Assembly: GCA_046081125.1 (NCBI GenBank)
Contig: JBJTVH010000094.1
Span: 45,378-109,377, forward strand
Source: JBEIFW01 sp046081125
GTDB taxonomy: Bacteria > Actinomycetota > Acidimicrobiia > Acidimicrobiales > Ilumatobacteraceae
DNA: 64,000 nt
Direction of reading: 5' to 3'
The notes below the pieces were generated by a model. That model saw only the letters and a program-made list of their open reading frames with translations, was not told the origin of the DNA and ran no database searches. The first letter of the stretch is position 1. Each line of letters starts with the position of its first letter. The position numbers and the translations under genes are program-made. This document shows positions 42,201 to 50,429 of this stretch, piece by piece.

Positions 42201-43349
42201 GGGGACGCGGTGCTGGCCACGGTCGCCGGGCGGTTGCGGGACGCGCTGCGGCCCGAGGACGTCGTGGCCCGGGTCGGCGGCGACGAGTTCGTCGCGCTCC
42301 TTCCTGGCGCGAACGAGGCCGAGGCGGCCCAGGTCGCCGAGCGTCTGCGGCTCGCGGTGGCCGCCCGGCCGGTGGCGTCGACGATCGTGGAGATCCGCAC
42401 GACGGTGTCGGTAGCGATCGCCGTCGCCGACCCCGAGGTGCGCAGCCTCGAGGACCTGATGGCCCGGGCGCGCTTCGCGCTGCGGCATTCCAAGGTGAAG
42501 GGCAAGAACCGCGTCAGCAACGCCTCGGCCGCAGGGTCGGTGACGCCGGCCGGGTCCGGCATCACCCGCGACCTGATCGAGCTCCTCCACAATGAGCAGG
42601 CCCTCACCGTGGTCGGGCAACCGGTGGTGCGCCTCGCCGACCGGTCGGTGGTCGGCGTCGAGTTGCTCAGCCGCAGCGCCTTGCCGTCGGGGCTCGAGCC
42701 GGCGACCTTTTTCCAGGTCGCAGTCGAGGAAGGGGTGCTGACCCTGCTCGACGAGCGGTGCCTGCGAAGGTGCCTGCGGGCCGCCGCCGAGCTTCCGGCG
42801 GAACTGGACGTGCACGTCAACGTGTACCCGTCCACCCTGCTCAAGATCCGCCCGGGCGACTTCGAGCGGCTCGCCAGCGAGGTGGCCGGTCGGCGGACCT
42901 GCCTCGAGCTCAGCGAGCAGCAGATCCTCGGCGACCCGGGCTACTTGCTGCCGCGGGTCCGCCAGCTGCGCGGACTCGGCCTGTCGATTGCGATCGACGA
43001 CATCGGGTTCGGGCGCACCTGCCTCGAGAGCCTGGTGATCCTCGAACCGGAGATCGTCAAGATCGACCGGGCCTACGTGCGGGGGGTCGGCTCGGACCCG
43101 CACCGGTTGGCGTGGTTGCGCCGTCTGGTCCGCGTCGCGCAGTCGCTCGAGAGCGGGCTGGTGGCCGAGGGGGTCGAGTATCCCGAGGACGCGACGGTCC
43201 TGGCTGAGCTCGGGGTCGATCTGGTGCAGGGCTACCTGTTCGGCGCGCCCGGCCCGTTGGACCGCTTCGTTCAGGAGCCGGCGGGCATCCGGGCGATCGC
43301 GGCCCGGGCGGCCCGCAGCCCCGACACCGCCCGCGGGAACCCGGCGTAG
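39231..43349 (+). CDS. CheB-CheR-PAS-PAS-GGDEF-EAL hybrid signalling protein
   Basis: The 1372-residue protein has a CheB domain (about 17-190; GVGASAGGLEAL), a CheR methyltransferase (205-475; WVPACSTGEEAYSVAM), a coiled coil (637-713), two PAS-like regions (to about 930), GGDEF (I-site RPED then VVARVGGDEF near 1016) and EAL (1120-1355). EAL ligands look mostly intact: ELLSR at the first Glu, HVNV, LELSEQ, IDDIGF, VKIDR, VAEGVE, VQGY. CheB keeps S26 and D145 but has R53 in VVAQRQ where the catalytic His should be. It is cytoplasmic. A c-di-GMP switch responding to receptor methylation is plausible. The start is ATG 39231, chosen on domain fit because the upstream ribosome site is weak. Confidence 0.9.
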   Translation: MPQTTTVTVRAAARKPAGWLVGVGASAGGLEALEHFVGRLRPGADAAVVVAQRQGDDSTGALVELLARRTSWTVEPAVEGAIPLAGHVYVSPTQRSVSFRDGTFALGGRNGEGPFAFPVDRFFDAVARAWGDRSVAVVLSGSGADGSRGIWAVKEAGGLVAVEDPAFARFAGMPRHAIGTGLADLVAPAGSLAEAVLRTVGRDAEAAATLPSADEEPFAEIVRHLRAATGVDFASYRSEPLLRRTARRMAVLGVESLADYAASLGGRPGELELLYRELLIGTTTVFRDPEVFDALREHVVVPLVANATDREPLRVWVPACSTGEEAYSVAMLFLDELDRQGRTGVELKVLATDIDRTALERASRARYPRHLLDDLPDVRYRRFVRDLGADVEMERSLRGVVLFAEHDVTRDAPFTQLDLVSCRNLLIYLEPHLQTQVLGALQRGLRTGGALLLGASEGPATPVEGLTPLDARRRLYRRTDLVAVDRAGRPPGGLRPTVAQRPVVPDPSRPAGAATDAGTILALRYAPAAVVVDGGCRVVGSIGERDQLPWPWLAQPGLDVRTVLPRSLANRVTEEVASTLRDGRSATSGEVDLAGGSWTLRLLPTGDRGAVVIVFEPGPSGSSGRPGAGPVGPTALAEELARERALGAALADRLAAVNDALHAANEELLASNRELEGVNQELRLVDAEHRAKIVALEELHADIDHLLEATDAGMLQLDAELRIRRFSSTAPAVLGLGIDHVGRPIREALSGAHTAAFLDTIDAVAAGLSVGECWLDTAHGPMVVRIVAAGPERGGGIVVVFLHVEVAKRHHELARRAIDAVPARMAFVGADGTIRLTNSSWERFGAQAGGDPARTGAGANYFEACANEPSAAPVVEGIRAVLAGELERYQFAYPYDGPDGTSWFLLQCLPAGFGEAVVLHIDVSERVRAEQRLHELAATDPLTGVLNRRGLEQQLEGELDRFRRTGVPLATLMIDCDDFKQVNDRLGHGAGDAVLATVAGRLRDALRPEDVVARVGGDEFVALLPGANEAEAAQVAERLRLAVAARPVASTIVEIRTTVSVAIAVADPEVRSLEDLMARARFALRHSKVKGKNRVSNASAAGSVTPAGSGITRDLIELLHNEQALTVVGQPVVRLADRSVVGVELLSRSALPSGLEPATFFQVAVEEGVLTLLDERCLRRCLRAAAELPAELDVHVNVYPSTLLKIRPGDFERLASEVAGRRTCLELSEQQILGDPGYLLPRVRQLRGLGLSIAIDDIGFGRTCLESLVILEPEIVKIDRAYVRGVGSDPHRLAWLRRLVRVAQSLESGLVAEGVEYPEDATVLAELGVDLVQGYLFGAPGPLDRFVQEPAGIRAIAARAARSPDTARGNPA

Positions 43350-44092
43350 CCGATCAGTTGGACGAACACCTCGTCGACCTCGGTCGGCGTGAGCCCGTGG
43401 CGGATGCCTCCCGGCGCATGGAAGGACAACTCGGCCTCGGCGCCGAGCGCCCCGAGGATCGCGATCACCGACAGGCTCCGATCGCGGCGGCTGAGCTCGG
43501 ATCGGCTCCACACCTCCCCGAACGCGAAGCGCAGGGCGAGATCGCCGACGTCGGCCAGCGCACCGTCGAGCAGCGCAGCGACGGCGTCGGCGCCCAGGTC
43601 GGCCCGCCCGCTGAGGGTCCGGAACACGTCCGCCCCGTCGGCGCGGCGCTGGTCGTCGCTCTTGCGGGTCGCCGGCGCGCGGCCCTCCACGCGGTCGGTG
43701 CCGTCGAGCCGCTTCCACACGGCGTCGACCCGCCGGGACGACGCCATCGCCGCCGGGTAGCCCGCGTAGGCGGCAACCTGCAGGAGCAGCTCGTCGACCT
43801 CGGTGCGGGTGAGGCCGTGGTTGAGGCCGATGCCGATGTGGGCCTCGAGTTCCTCGTCACGGGCCTGGGCCATCAGCACCGACACCACGACCAGGCTGCG
43901 ATCGCGCCGGGACAGCTGCGGGCGCGACCACAGGTCGCCCATGATGAACTCGACCGCGAACGTGCCGAGCGCACCGAGGCGCCGCTCCATCGCCCGAGCC
44001 GCCCGCTCGGCGTCGACCGAGCCGGCGTTGAAGCGGTCGAACACTTCCAGGGCGCGGTCGTGACGCGCCTCGATCGATCCAGGATCCCCCAT
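43271..44092 (-). CDS. Tandem carboxymuconolactone decarboxylase (CMD)-fold protein
   Basis: The protein of about 273 residues carries two CMD domains in tandem. Each has LSRRDRSLxVVxxL (WSRPQLSRRDRSLVVV and WSRSELSRRDRSLSVI), a His-Gly-Leu-Thr helix (LNHGLTRTEVDELLLQV and IRHGLTPTEVDEVFVQL), then AYAGYP or GYAGFP. The CxxC of AhpD is absent in both, so it belongs to the gamma-carboxymuconolactone decarboxylase-like group. Such proteins can be decarboxylases or of unknown role. The final 79 bp overlap convergently with the end of the CheB-CheR hybrid gene. ATG 44092 is used; a GTG start 21 bp earlier is possible. Confidence 0.85.
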   Translation of the reverse strand: MGDPGSIEARHDRALEVFDRFNAGSVDAERAARAMERRLGALGTFAVEFIMGDLWSRPQLSRRDRSLVVVSVLMAQARDEELEAHIGIGLNHGLTRTEVDELLLQVAAYAGYPAAMASSRRVDAVWKRLDGTDRVEGRAPATRKSDDQRRADGADVFRTLSGRADLGADAVAALLDGALADVGDLALRFAFGEVWSRSELSRRDRSLSVIAILGALGAEAELSFHAPGGIRHGLTPTEVDEVFVQLIGYAGFPRAVSGLRAARAAIARMPAGS

Positions 44093-44165
44093 GCGGCGGA
44101 CCCTATCCCGCACGAGGGCGAGGCCGGCCGGGAGCCGGGCCGGGGTGCCGGTTAGCCTTGCGCCG

Positions 44166-45347
44166 ATGCTGCGCTACCTGACCGCCGGTGAGTCCCACGG
44201 GCAGGCCCTCGTCGTGATCGTCGAAGGGCTCCCGGCCGGGATGCCGATCACCGTCGAGGAGGTGCAGGGCGAGCTGGCCCGGCGACGCCTCGGCTACGGC
44301 CGCGGGCCCCGGATGCGGTTCGAAGCCGACGAGGTGACGCTGGTCGGAGGCGTCCGCCACGGCCGCACGCTCGGCTCGCCCGTCGCGATCGAGATCAAGA
44401 ACACCGAATGGTTCCGCTCCGACAAGTGGCACGCCGAGATGTCGCCGGCTCCGGGGCGGACCGCCACCCCGCTCACCCAGGTGCGGCCCGGGCACGCCGA
44501 CCTCGCCGGCATGCAGAAGTACGGGTTCGACGACGCTCGCGACGTGCTCGAGCGGGCCAGCGCCCGGGAGACCGCAGCGCGGGTCGCCGCCGGCACGCTC
44601 GCCAAGAAGCTCGTCGCCGCGATCGGGGTGTCGATCGTCAGTCACGTGGTGCAGATGGGTCCGGCCCGCTCGAAGGCCACCGCCCGACCGACCGCCGAGG
44701 ATCTCGGCGCCGTCGACGAGTCCCCGGTGCGCTGCTTCGACAAGGCCGCCGAGGAGGCGATGATCGCCGAGGTGGAGGCCGCGGCGAAAGTCGGCGACTC
44801 GCTCGGCGGCATCGTCGAGGTCCTCGCGTACGGCGTGCCCGTCGGCCTCGGCAGCCACGTTCACTGGGACCGCAAGCTCGACGGCCTGCTCGCCCAGGCC
44901 GTCCTGTCGATCCAGGCGGTCAAGGGCGTCGAGATCGGCGACGGGTTCGAGGTTGCGGCCCGCCGGGGGAGCGAGGCCCACGACCCGATCGTCTGGGACG
45001 ACGCAGCAGGCGCATACCGGCGGGAGTCGTCGCTCGCCGGCGGGACCGAGGGCGGGATGTCCACCGGGGAGCCGATCGTCGTGCGCGCCGCGATGAAGCC
45101 GCTCGCCACGCTGAACCGGCCGACGCTGAAGACCGTCGACGTCGTCACCAAAGCCGAGACGGTGTCGTTCAAGGAGCGCACCGACGTCACGGCGGTGCCG
45201 GCGATGGGAGTCGTGGCCGAGACGATGGTCGCGCTCGTGCTCGCCACCGAGGCGCAACGGAAATTCGGCGGCGACTCGCTCGCCGAGTTCGTGCGCAACG
45301 CCGAAGCCTTCGTCGCCGGTCTGGCCGACCAGCACCGCCCGGCATGA
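44166..45347 (+). CDS. aroC: Chorismate synthase
   Basis: The 393-residue protein makes chorismate from EPSP with reduced FMN. It begins MLRYLTAGESHGQALVVIVEG, with the family signature GESHG, and has RPGHADLAGMQKYGFDDARDVLERASARETAARVAAG, where the Arg-rich FMN/EPSP site lies. GGTEGGMSTGEPI and the KTVDVVT block are the closing motifs. It leads a coupled aro operon: aroC, aroK, aroB and aroQ overlap by ATGA, GTGA and ATGA. Confidence 0.97.
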   Translation: MLRYLTAGESHGQALVVIVEGLPAGMPITVEEVQGELARRRLGYGRGPRMRFEADEVTLVGGVRHGRTLGSPVAIEIKNTEWFRSDKWHAEMSPAPGRTATPLTQVRPGHADLAGMQKYGFDDARDVLERASARETAARVAAGTLAKKLVAAIGVSIVSHVVQMGPARSKATARPTAEDLGAVDESPVRCFDKAAEEAMIAEVEAAAKVGDSLGGIVEVLAYGVPVGLGSHVHWDRKLDGLLAQAVLSIQAVKGVEIGDGFEVAARRGSEAHDPIVWDDAAGAYRRESSLAGGTEGGMSTGEPIVVRAAMKPLATLNRPTLKTVDVVTKAETVSFKERTDVTAVPAMGVVAETMVALVLATEAQRKFGGDSLAEFVRNAEAFVAGLADQHRPA

Positions 45348-45853
45348 TCGACCCGGACCGTCACGTGGTGCTCGTCGGCATGATGGGCGCCGGCAAGTCG
45401 ACCGTCGGGCGGGCGCTCGCCGACCGCCTCGGGCGGGACTACGCCGACACCGACGAGCTGATCGAGATCGGCGCGCGGTGCAGCGTGCGGGAGTTCTTCC
45501 GTGAGCGCGGCGAGACCGAGTTCCGCAACGCCGAGGGCGTCGTGCTCGACGCCGCACTGCGCACCTTTGCGCCCGGCGTGATCGGCTGCGGGGGCGGGAT
45601 CGTGGTCAGCGAGGGCAACCGGGCGTTGCTGCGCAACGGGCGGGGTGTCGTCGTGTGGTTGCGGGCCCGCCCCGACACGCTCGCCGAGCGGCTGCGTGAC
45701 GTCACCGACCGGCCGCTGCTCGACGGCGACCCGGTCGGCAACCTCGGGCGGCTCGCCGCAACGCGCGAGGCCTGGTACGCCGAGGTGGCCGACGCCGCCG
45801 TCGACGTCGACGACCTCGACGTCGACGAGGTGGTGGAGGCGATCCTGTCGTGA
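45344..45853 (+). CDS. aroK: Shikimate kinase
   Basis: The 169-residue protein has Walker A GMMGAGKSTVGRALADRL, the DT[D]ELIE motif (DTDELIEIGARCSVREFF) and the shikimate-binding GCGGGIVVSEGNR. It phosphorylates shikimate at C3 with ATP. It starts in an ATGA overlap with aroC and ends in a GTGA overlap with aroB. The first few residues (MIDPDRHVVLVGMMGAGKS) are typical. Confidence 0.96.
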   Translation: MIDPDRHVVLVGMMGAGKSTVGRALADRLGRDYADTDELIEIGARCSVREFFRERGETEFRNAEGVVLDAALRTFAPGVIGCGGGIVVSEGNRALLRNGRGVVVWLRARPDTLAERLRDVTDRPLLDGDPVGNLGRLAATREAWYAEVADAAVDVDDLDVDEVVEAILS

Positions 45854-46869
45854 CCGGCCTGCGCACCGTCACCGTCGCGCTCGGGGAGCGCAGCTACCCG
45901 GTGCTCGTAGGGCCGGGCGCGCGCCACGAGCTCGCCGCGGTGGTGCCGGCCGGGGCCAAACGGGTCGCCGTCGTGACCCAGGCGGGGATCCCCGTCACCG
46001 TCGATGCCGGTCGGCCGACGACGGTGGTCACGGTCGGCGACGGCGAGGAGCACAAGTCCCTGTCCACGATCGAGGTCGTCTGCCGGGCGATGGCCCGGGC
46101 CGGACTGACCCGGGGCGACGTCGTGGTCGGTCTCGGCGGAGGGCTCGTCACCGATGTCGCCGGGTTCGCCGCCGCCTCCTACCACCGGGGCATCGCGGTC
46201 GTGCACGTGCCGACGACGCTGCTCGGCATGGTCGACGCGGCGATCGGCGGCAAGACCGGGGTCAACCTGCCCGAGGGCAAGAACCTCGTCGGCGCGTTCT
46301 GGCAGCCGGCCGCCGTGCTGTGCGACACCGAGGTGCTCGCGACCTTGCCACCGCGTGAATGGGCGTGCGGCGTGGGGGAGATGGCGAAGTACCACTTCCT
46401 CACGGGTGACGACCTGCTCGCCCTGCCCCTCGCCGAGCGCATCGCCCGGTGCGTCGAGATCAAAGCGGAGGTGGTCGCCGGCGACGAGCGCGAAGGAGGC
46501 CGCCGGGCGATCCTGAACTACGGGCACACGCTCGGGCACGCGCTGGAGATCGCCGGGCACCACGACCTTCGTCACGGTGAGGCGGTGGCGATCGGACTCG
46601 TGTACGCCGCCCACCTCGCACGGGTGCTGGGCCGCATCGACGACGAGCGGGTGGCCGAGCACGAATCCGTGGTGCGCAGTTACGACCTGACGGCCCACCT
46701 CCCCGCGGGCTACGACCACGACGAGCTGGTGACGCTCATGGGACGGGACAAGAAGGCGATCGACGGGCTCACCTTCGTGCTCGACGGCCCGGCCGGGGTG
46801 GAGCCGGTCAGCGGCGTGCCCGAGGCGGCGGTGCGCGAGGCGCTCGAGCGGATGGGACGGAGCCGATGA
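45850..46869 (+). CDS. aroB: 3-Dehydroquinate synthase
   Basis: The 339-residue protein turns DAHP into 3-dehydroquinate with NAD and a metal. DGEEHKSLSTIEV, GLGGGLVTDVAGFAAASYHRGI and VPTTLLGMVDAAIGGKTGVNLPEGKNLVGAF are the diagnostic stretches, and the metal-binding His residues are in NYGHTLGHALEIA. Start and end overlap aroK and aroQ, which ties expression of the four steps together. Confidence 0.97.
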   Translation: MTGLRTVTVALGERSYPVLVGPGARHELAAVVPAGAKRVAVVTQAGIPVTVDAGRPTTVVTVGDGEEHKSLSTIEVVCRAMARAGLTRGDVVVGLGGGLVTDVAGFAAASYHRGIAVVHVPTTLLGMVDAAIGGKTGVNLPEGKNLVGAFWQPAAVLCDTEVLATLPPREWACGVGEMAKYHFLTGDDLLALPLAERIARCVEIKAEVVAGDEREGGRRAILNYGHTLGHALEIAGHHDLRHGEAVAIGLVYAAHLARVLGRIDDERVAEHESVVRSYDLTAHLPAGYDHDELVTLMGRDKKAIDGLTFVLDGPAGVEPVSGVPEAAVREALERMGRSR

Positions 46870-47357
46870 GCACCGGTCACGCCGGGGGCGACGTCGGCCT
46901 CGGCGGGTTCCTGCCCGACGTGCCGCTGATCCTGCTCCTGCAGGGGCCGAACCTGAATCTGCTCGGCCATCGCGAACCACACATCTACGGCACGGCGACC
47001 GTCGAGGACTACGTGGCCGCCACCGTGGCCGCCGCCGAGCGTCACGGGCTCGCCGTCGAGGCGGTGCAGACCAACCACGAGGGCGTCGCCGTGGAGACCG
47101 TTCACGCCGCGCGCGCCCGGTGCGCAGCGATCATCGTGAACCCGGGCGCGTTCACCCATTACTCCTGGGCGCTCCACGACGCGCTCGCAGCGTTCAACGG
47201 CCCCGTGATCGAGGTGCACATCTCCAACCCGAACGCCCGGGAGGCATGGCGCCACACGAGCGTGGTGTCGCCGGTGGCGAAGGGCTCGATCGTGGGCCTC
47301 GGCATGCACGGCTACGAACTCGCCGTCGACGCGGTCGCCCGTCTCCTCGGCCGCTGA
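46866..47357 (+). CDS. aroQ: Type II 3-dehydroquinate dehydratase
   Basis: The 163-residue protein is a type II (AroQ) dehydroquinase. LLLQGPNLNLLGHREPHIYGTATVEDY carries the active-site Tyr, NPGAFTHYSWALHDAL the substrate loop, and EVHISNPNAREAWRHTS the catalytic His and Arg. It forms a dodecamer and makes 3-dehydroshikimate. A 20-residue N-terminal extension (MSTGHAGGDVGLGGFLPDVP) is unusual; a start further on is not obvious because the ATGA overlap fits. Confidence 0.95.
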   Translation: MSTGHAGGDVGLGGFLPDVPLILLLQGPNLNLLGHREPHIYGTATVEDYVAATVAAAERHGLAVEAVQTNHEGVAVETVHAARARCAAIIVNPGAFTHYSWALHDALAAFNGPVIEVHISNPNAREAWRHTSVVSPVAKGSIVGLGMHGYELAVDAVARLLGR

Positions 47358-47388
47358 GCGCACCCGGGCCCCGGTACGGTCCCGGGGC

Positions 47389-48165
47389 ATGGGACAGTTC
47401 TGCCAGACCGAGACCGACGGCCGCCTCCTGATCGTCACCATCGACCGGCCCGAGGTGATGAACGCGCTCCACCCGGCGGGCAACGCCGAGCTGGCCGGGG
47501 TGTTCGACGACTTCGCCGCCGACCCCGAGCTCTGGGTGGCGATCATCACCGGAGCCGGTGATCGCGCCTTCAGCGCCGGCAACGATCTCAAGTACCAGGC
47601 CTCGGGCGGGGATCGCCGGGGCCAGCCGAGCGCCGGGTTCGGGGGGATCACGAGCCGATTCGACCTGAACAAGCCGGTCATCGCTGCGGTCAACGGGATC
47701 GCCATGGGCGGCGGGTTCGAGATCGCGTTGGCGTGCGACATCATCGTCGCTGCCGAGAACGCGGTGTTCGCACTGCCCGAGGTGCGCGTCGGGCTCGCCG
47801 CGCTCGCCGGCGGCGTCCACCGGCTGCCGCGGGTGATCGGGGAGAAGCAAGCGCTCGGCATGATCCTCACCGGTCGCCGGGTGAGCGCTGCGGAAGGTCT
47901 GCAACTCGGGTTCGTGAACGAAGTGGTGCCACGGGGCGACGCGGTGGTCGGCGCCCGCCGTTGGGCCGCGCAGATCCTCGAGGCGTCGCCGATGTCGGTG
48001 CGAGCGTCCAAGCAGGCGGTGCTCCAGGGCCTCGAGCATGCCGGGGTACAGGCCGCGATGGCGGCGAGCTACCCCGCGGTCGCCGACATGGTGCGCTCGG
48101 AGGACTTCGTCGAGGGACCGCGAGCGTTCGCCGAGAAGCGGCCGCCGGATTGGAAGGGACGCTGA
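47389..48165 (+). CDS. Enoyl-CoA hydratase/isomerase (crotonase fold)
   Basis: The 258-residue protein is a crotonase. ITGAGDRAFSAGNDLKY holds the first oxyanion region and AVNGIAMGGGFEIALACDIIVAAENAVFALPEVRVGL the second, with Glu residues in FEIALACD and LPEV. It hydrates enoyl-CoA thioesters in fatty acid-type degradation or an allied reaction. It begins 31 bp after aroQ. The neighbouring palindrome TGAGCGCTCA contains its stop and the convergent ThuA stop. Confidence 0.92.
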   Translation: MGQFCQTETDGRLLIVTIDRPEVMNALHPAGNAELAGVFDDFAADPELWVAIITGAGDRAFSAGNDLKYQASGGDRRGQPSAGFGGITSRFDLNKPVIAAVNGIAMGGGFEIALACDIIVAAENAVFALPEVRVGLAALAGGVHRLPRVIGEKQALGMILTGRRVSAAEGLQLGFVNEVVPRGDAVVGARRWAAQILEASPMSVRASKQAVLQGLEHAGVQAAMAASYPAVADMVRSEDFVEGPRAFAEKRPPDWKGR

Positions 48166-48169
48166 GCGC

Positions 48170-48952
48170 TCAGGGCCGGGTGGTCGCCAGCCAGGTGACC
48201 GCGTTGGCGAGCAGGCGCCGGTAGTTGGCGTCGCCGTACGCCACCGGGCCGTCCCCGGGCTGGACGTAGACGAGCGTCGAGCGACCGGCCGGCTTGACCC
48301 ATGCGGCGAGGTTCGACCCGGCCGGATGCGACCAGCCCTCGCGCTCGTACATCCGGCCGGTGATCGCAAGCGTTGCCGAGTAGTGCTCGTCGCTGCCGCG
48401 GGGCGCGTCGGTGCGCAGCAGCGGTGTCACGTCCGCCTCGAACACCGGGCACTGATAGGTCTCGTCGGCGAGCTCGAACGACGCCGGCAGGCCGGCGCAG
48501 ACCGGATGGGCGGGCTCGACGACGGTGAGGGTCTGGTGGACGTCGTGGCGGTACCCGGAATCGGGCCAGTCGGTTTCCCGCAGGCTCGACGCCACGTAAT
48601 GGAACCGGCCACCGATCAGCTCGGCGTAGCCCGGCCAGGCGGGCCAGCCGGCGATCGCATGATGGAGGGCGAGGATCGGCACCCCTGCGTCCGTGAGCGC
48701 ACCGAACCCCTCGACCACCTCGGCGGGCGGTTCGGCGAACACGGGCAAGCCCGGCCGGCGGAACCCGATCCCGGGCATGTCGTAGAGCACCAGCACGTCG
48801 GCGTCGAGGCGGTCGGGGTGCAGCCGGGCTTCGCCGTCGGGGTGCTCGACGTGCTCCCAGCTGATGCCGCGCTCGGCGAGCGAATCCCACATCGCCTCGA
48901 AGGTCGGGCCGTCGAAGGGGTGGCCCTTGGTGAGCACCAGTGCTCTGGTCAT
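48170..48952 (-). CDS. ThuA-domain protein
   Basis: The 260-residue protein has the ThuA (trehalose utilisation-like, class I glutamine amidotransferase-like) fold: MTRALVLTKGHPFDGPTFEAMWD at the start, VLVLYDMPG, and VPILALHHAIAGWPAWPGYAELIGGRF with the characteristic His-His near residue 100. The role of ThuA proteins is poorly known; some relate to disaccharide handling. It is co-transcribed with the carboxylesterase, whose gene it overlaps by ATGA. No signal peptide. Confidence 0.85.
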   Translation of the reverse strand: MTRALVLTKGHPFDGPTFEAMWDSLAERGISWEHVEHPDGEARLHPDRLDADVLVLYDMPGIGFRRPGLPVFAEPPAEVVEGFGALTDAGVPILALHHAIAGWPAWPGYAELIGGRFHYVASSLRETDWPDSGYRHDVHQTLTVVEPAHPVCAGLPASFELADETYQCPVFEADVTPLLRTDAPRGSDEHYSATLAITGRMYEREGWSHPAGSNLAAWVKPAGRSTLVYVQPGDGPVAYGDANYRRLLANAVTWLATTRP

Positions 48953-50415
48953 GCGACTCCCTCCCAGGCCCGCCGGACGGCACCGTCGGGATCGTCGTGT
49001 TCGCCCGACGGGGCGTCGAACACCATCGTCGGCCGGCGGACCGGATCGTACGGGGACCAGCCCGGGTCGCCGGTCCGGGCGAACCGGAGCCAAGCGCCGT
49101 GCATGTCGTCGGCGAGACCGGCCCGCTCGGGGCCGTCACCGGTGAACAGCGCCACGCCGGGCTGGTCGAGGTTGTGGAACACGAACGGCAGGTCGAGCCC
49201 GTGGCAGGCGCCGAAGATCCCGCCGAAGGCCGGGGTGGGCCACGTCAGCAGGTACACCCAGCTCGCATGGCCGAGCGCATGGCGGGCGTCGGCGAGGCGC
49301 AGGCCGGGCAGGCGGAAGGTGTGGTCGCCTGTGATCCACGAGGCGAGCTGCACCGGGGTGGCGCCGGGGCGCGCCGCCTCGTACCGCTCGACGACGGTCG
49401 CCGCCGCAGCGCCCAGCAGCTCCCCGGCCCGGCGGAGCAGGCCGTCGCGATCCATCGAGACGAGGTCGGCCTGGAGCATGAAGAACAGGTGCATCTCGTC
49501 GCGGTTGGCACCGACGAGCAGCGGCACGTGCCCGGCCCGACCCCGGGCGAGCACGACGGTGGGATCGTCCGAGAGCACGTGATCGTCGACGGTGGTGCCG
49601 AAGGCGTCGAACCCGGCACCGCTCCACAGCGCGACCGTGGCGTCAAGCAGGGCCTCGAGCGGCAGGTCGTGCAACCGGTGGAGCTCGTCGACGCCGACGC
49701 CGAGCCGCTCGAGGGCGAGCCGGGCGGTCTCGTCGCCCCGGTCCCGGCTGCGCAGCTGCCCGAACGACGGGCTCTGGGCGACGGCGCGGTGGATCAACCC
49801 GTCGGCGGCGGGTGCGGCCAGCAACGACAGCACGCTCGCGCCGCCCGCGGATTCGCCGAACGCCGTCACGTTGTCCGGGTCGCCGCCGAATCCGGCGATC
49901 GCCGCTCGGATCCACCGCAGCGCAGCGATCTGGTCGAGCAGACCGAGATTCCCCGACGCGGCGTACCGCTCGCCTCCGAGGTCGGCAAGGTGGAAGAACC
50001 CCAACAGCCCCAGGCGATAGTGGACGCTGACGACGACCACGTCGCCGTTGCGGGCGAACGCCGCACCGTCGAACCAGGGAGCCGATCCGCACCCGTTGGT
50101 GAACGCCCCGCCGTGGATCCACACGACGACGGGCCGTCGGGCGCCGTCGCAGGCCGGGGTGTGGACGTTGAGCACCAGGCAGTCCTCGTGCATCGGCCAG
50201 GCGGCCGTACCGATCACCTGATCGAGCATGCCGGGCCGCTGTGGCGCCTGCGGACCGGGCGTGGTGGCGTCGCGTTCGCCGACCCAGGGGACCGCCGGTC
50301 CCGGGGGTTCGAACCGGCCGGCCCGGGCATAGGGGATGCCGAGGAACCGGGCGATCCCGTCGGCGCCGACGTGACCGCGCACGACGCCGGCCGGGGTGTC
50401 GACCACGGGCTCCAT
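48949..50415 (-). CDS. Type-B carboxylesterase
   Basis: The 488-residue protein has the carboxylesterase/lipase family layout: PVVVWIHGGAFTNGCGS (oxyanion hole), VTAFGESAGGASVLSL (nucleophile elbow GESAG), and FGACHGLDLPFVFHN (catalytic His). The acid Glu is in GANRDEMHLFFM. No signal peptide or membrane segment is evident, so it is likely cytoplasmic. It overlaps the ThuA gene by ATGA. It may hydrolyse esters of xenobiotic or plant-derived compounds; substrate unknown. Confidence 0.93.
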   Translation of the reverse strand: MEPVVDTPAGVVRGHVGADGIARFLGIPYARAGRFEPPGPAVPWVGERDATTPGPQAPQRPGMLDQVIGTAAWPMHEDCLVLNVHTPACDGARRPVVVWIHGGAFTNGCGSAPWFDGAAFARNGDVVVVSVHYRLGLLGFFHLADLGGERYAASGNLGLLDQIAALRWIRAAIAGFGGDPDNVTAFGESAGGASVLSLLAAPAADGLIHRAVAQSPSFGQLRSRDRGDETARLALERLGVGVDELHRLHDLPLEALLDATVALWSGAGFDAFGTTVDDHVLSDDPTVVLARGRAGHVPLLVGANRDEMHLFFMLQADLVSMDRDGLLRRAGELLGAAAATVVERYEAARPGATPVQLASWITGDHTFRLPGLRLADARHALGHASWVYLLTWPTPAFGGIFGACHGLDLPFVFHNLDQPGVALFTGDGPERAGLADDMHGAWLRFARTGDPGWSPYDPVRRPTMVFDAPSGEHDDPDGAVRRAWEGVA

Positions 50416-50429
50416 CGCTGCGTGGCCCT

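Noticed and set aside
42655..43300. Degenerate, inactive EAL domain in the hybrid protein
   Set aside because: The motif reads ELL and not EAL, but the first Glu, Asn, Asp-Asp, Lys and Gln positions are all present, so loss of activity cannot be claimed from sequence.
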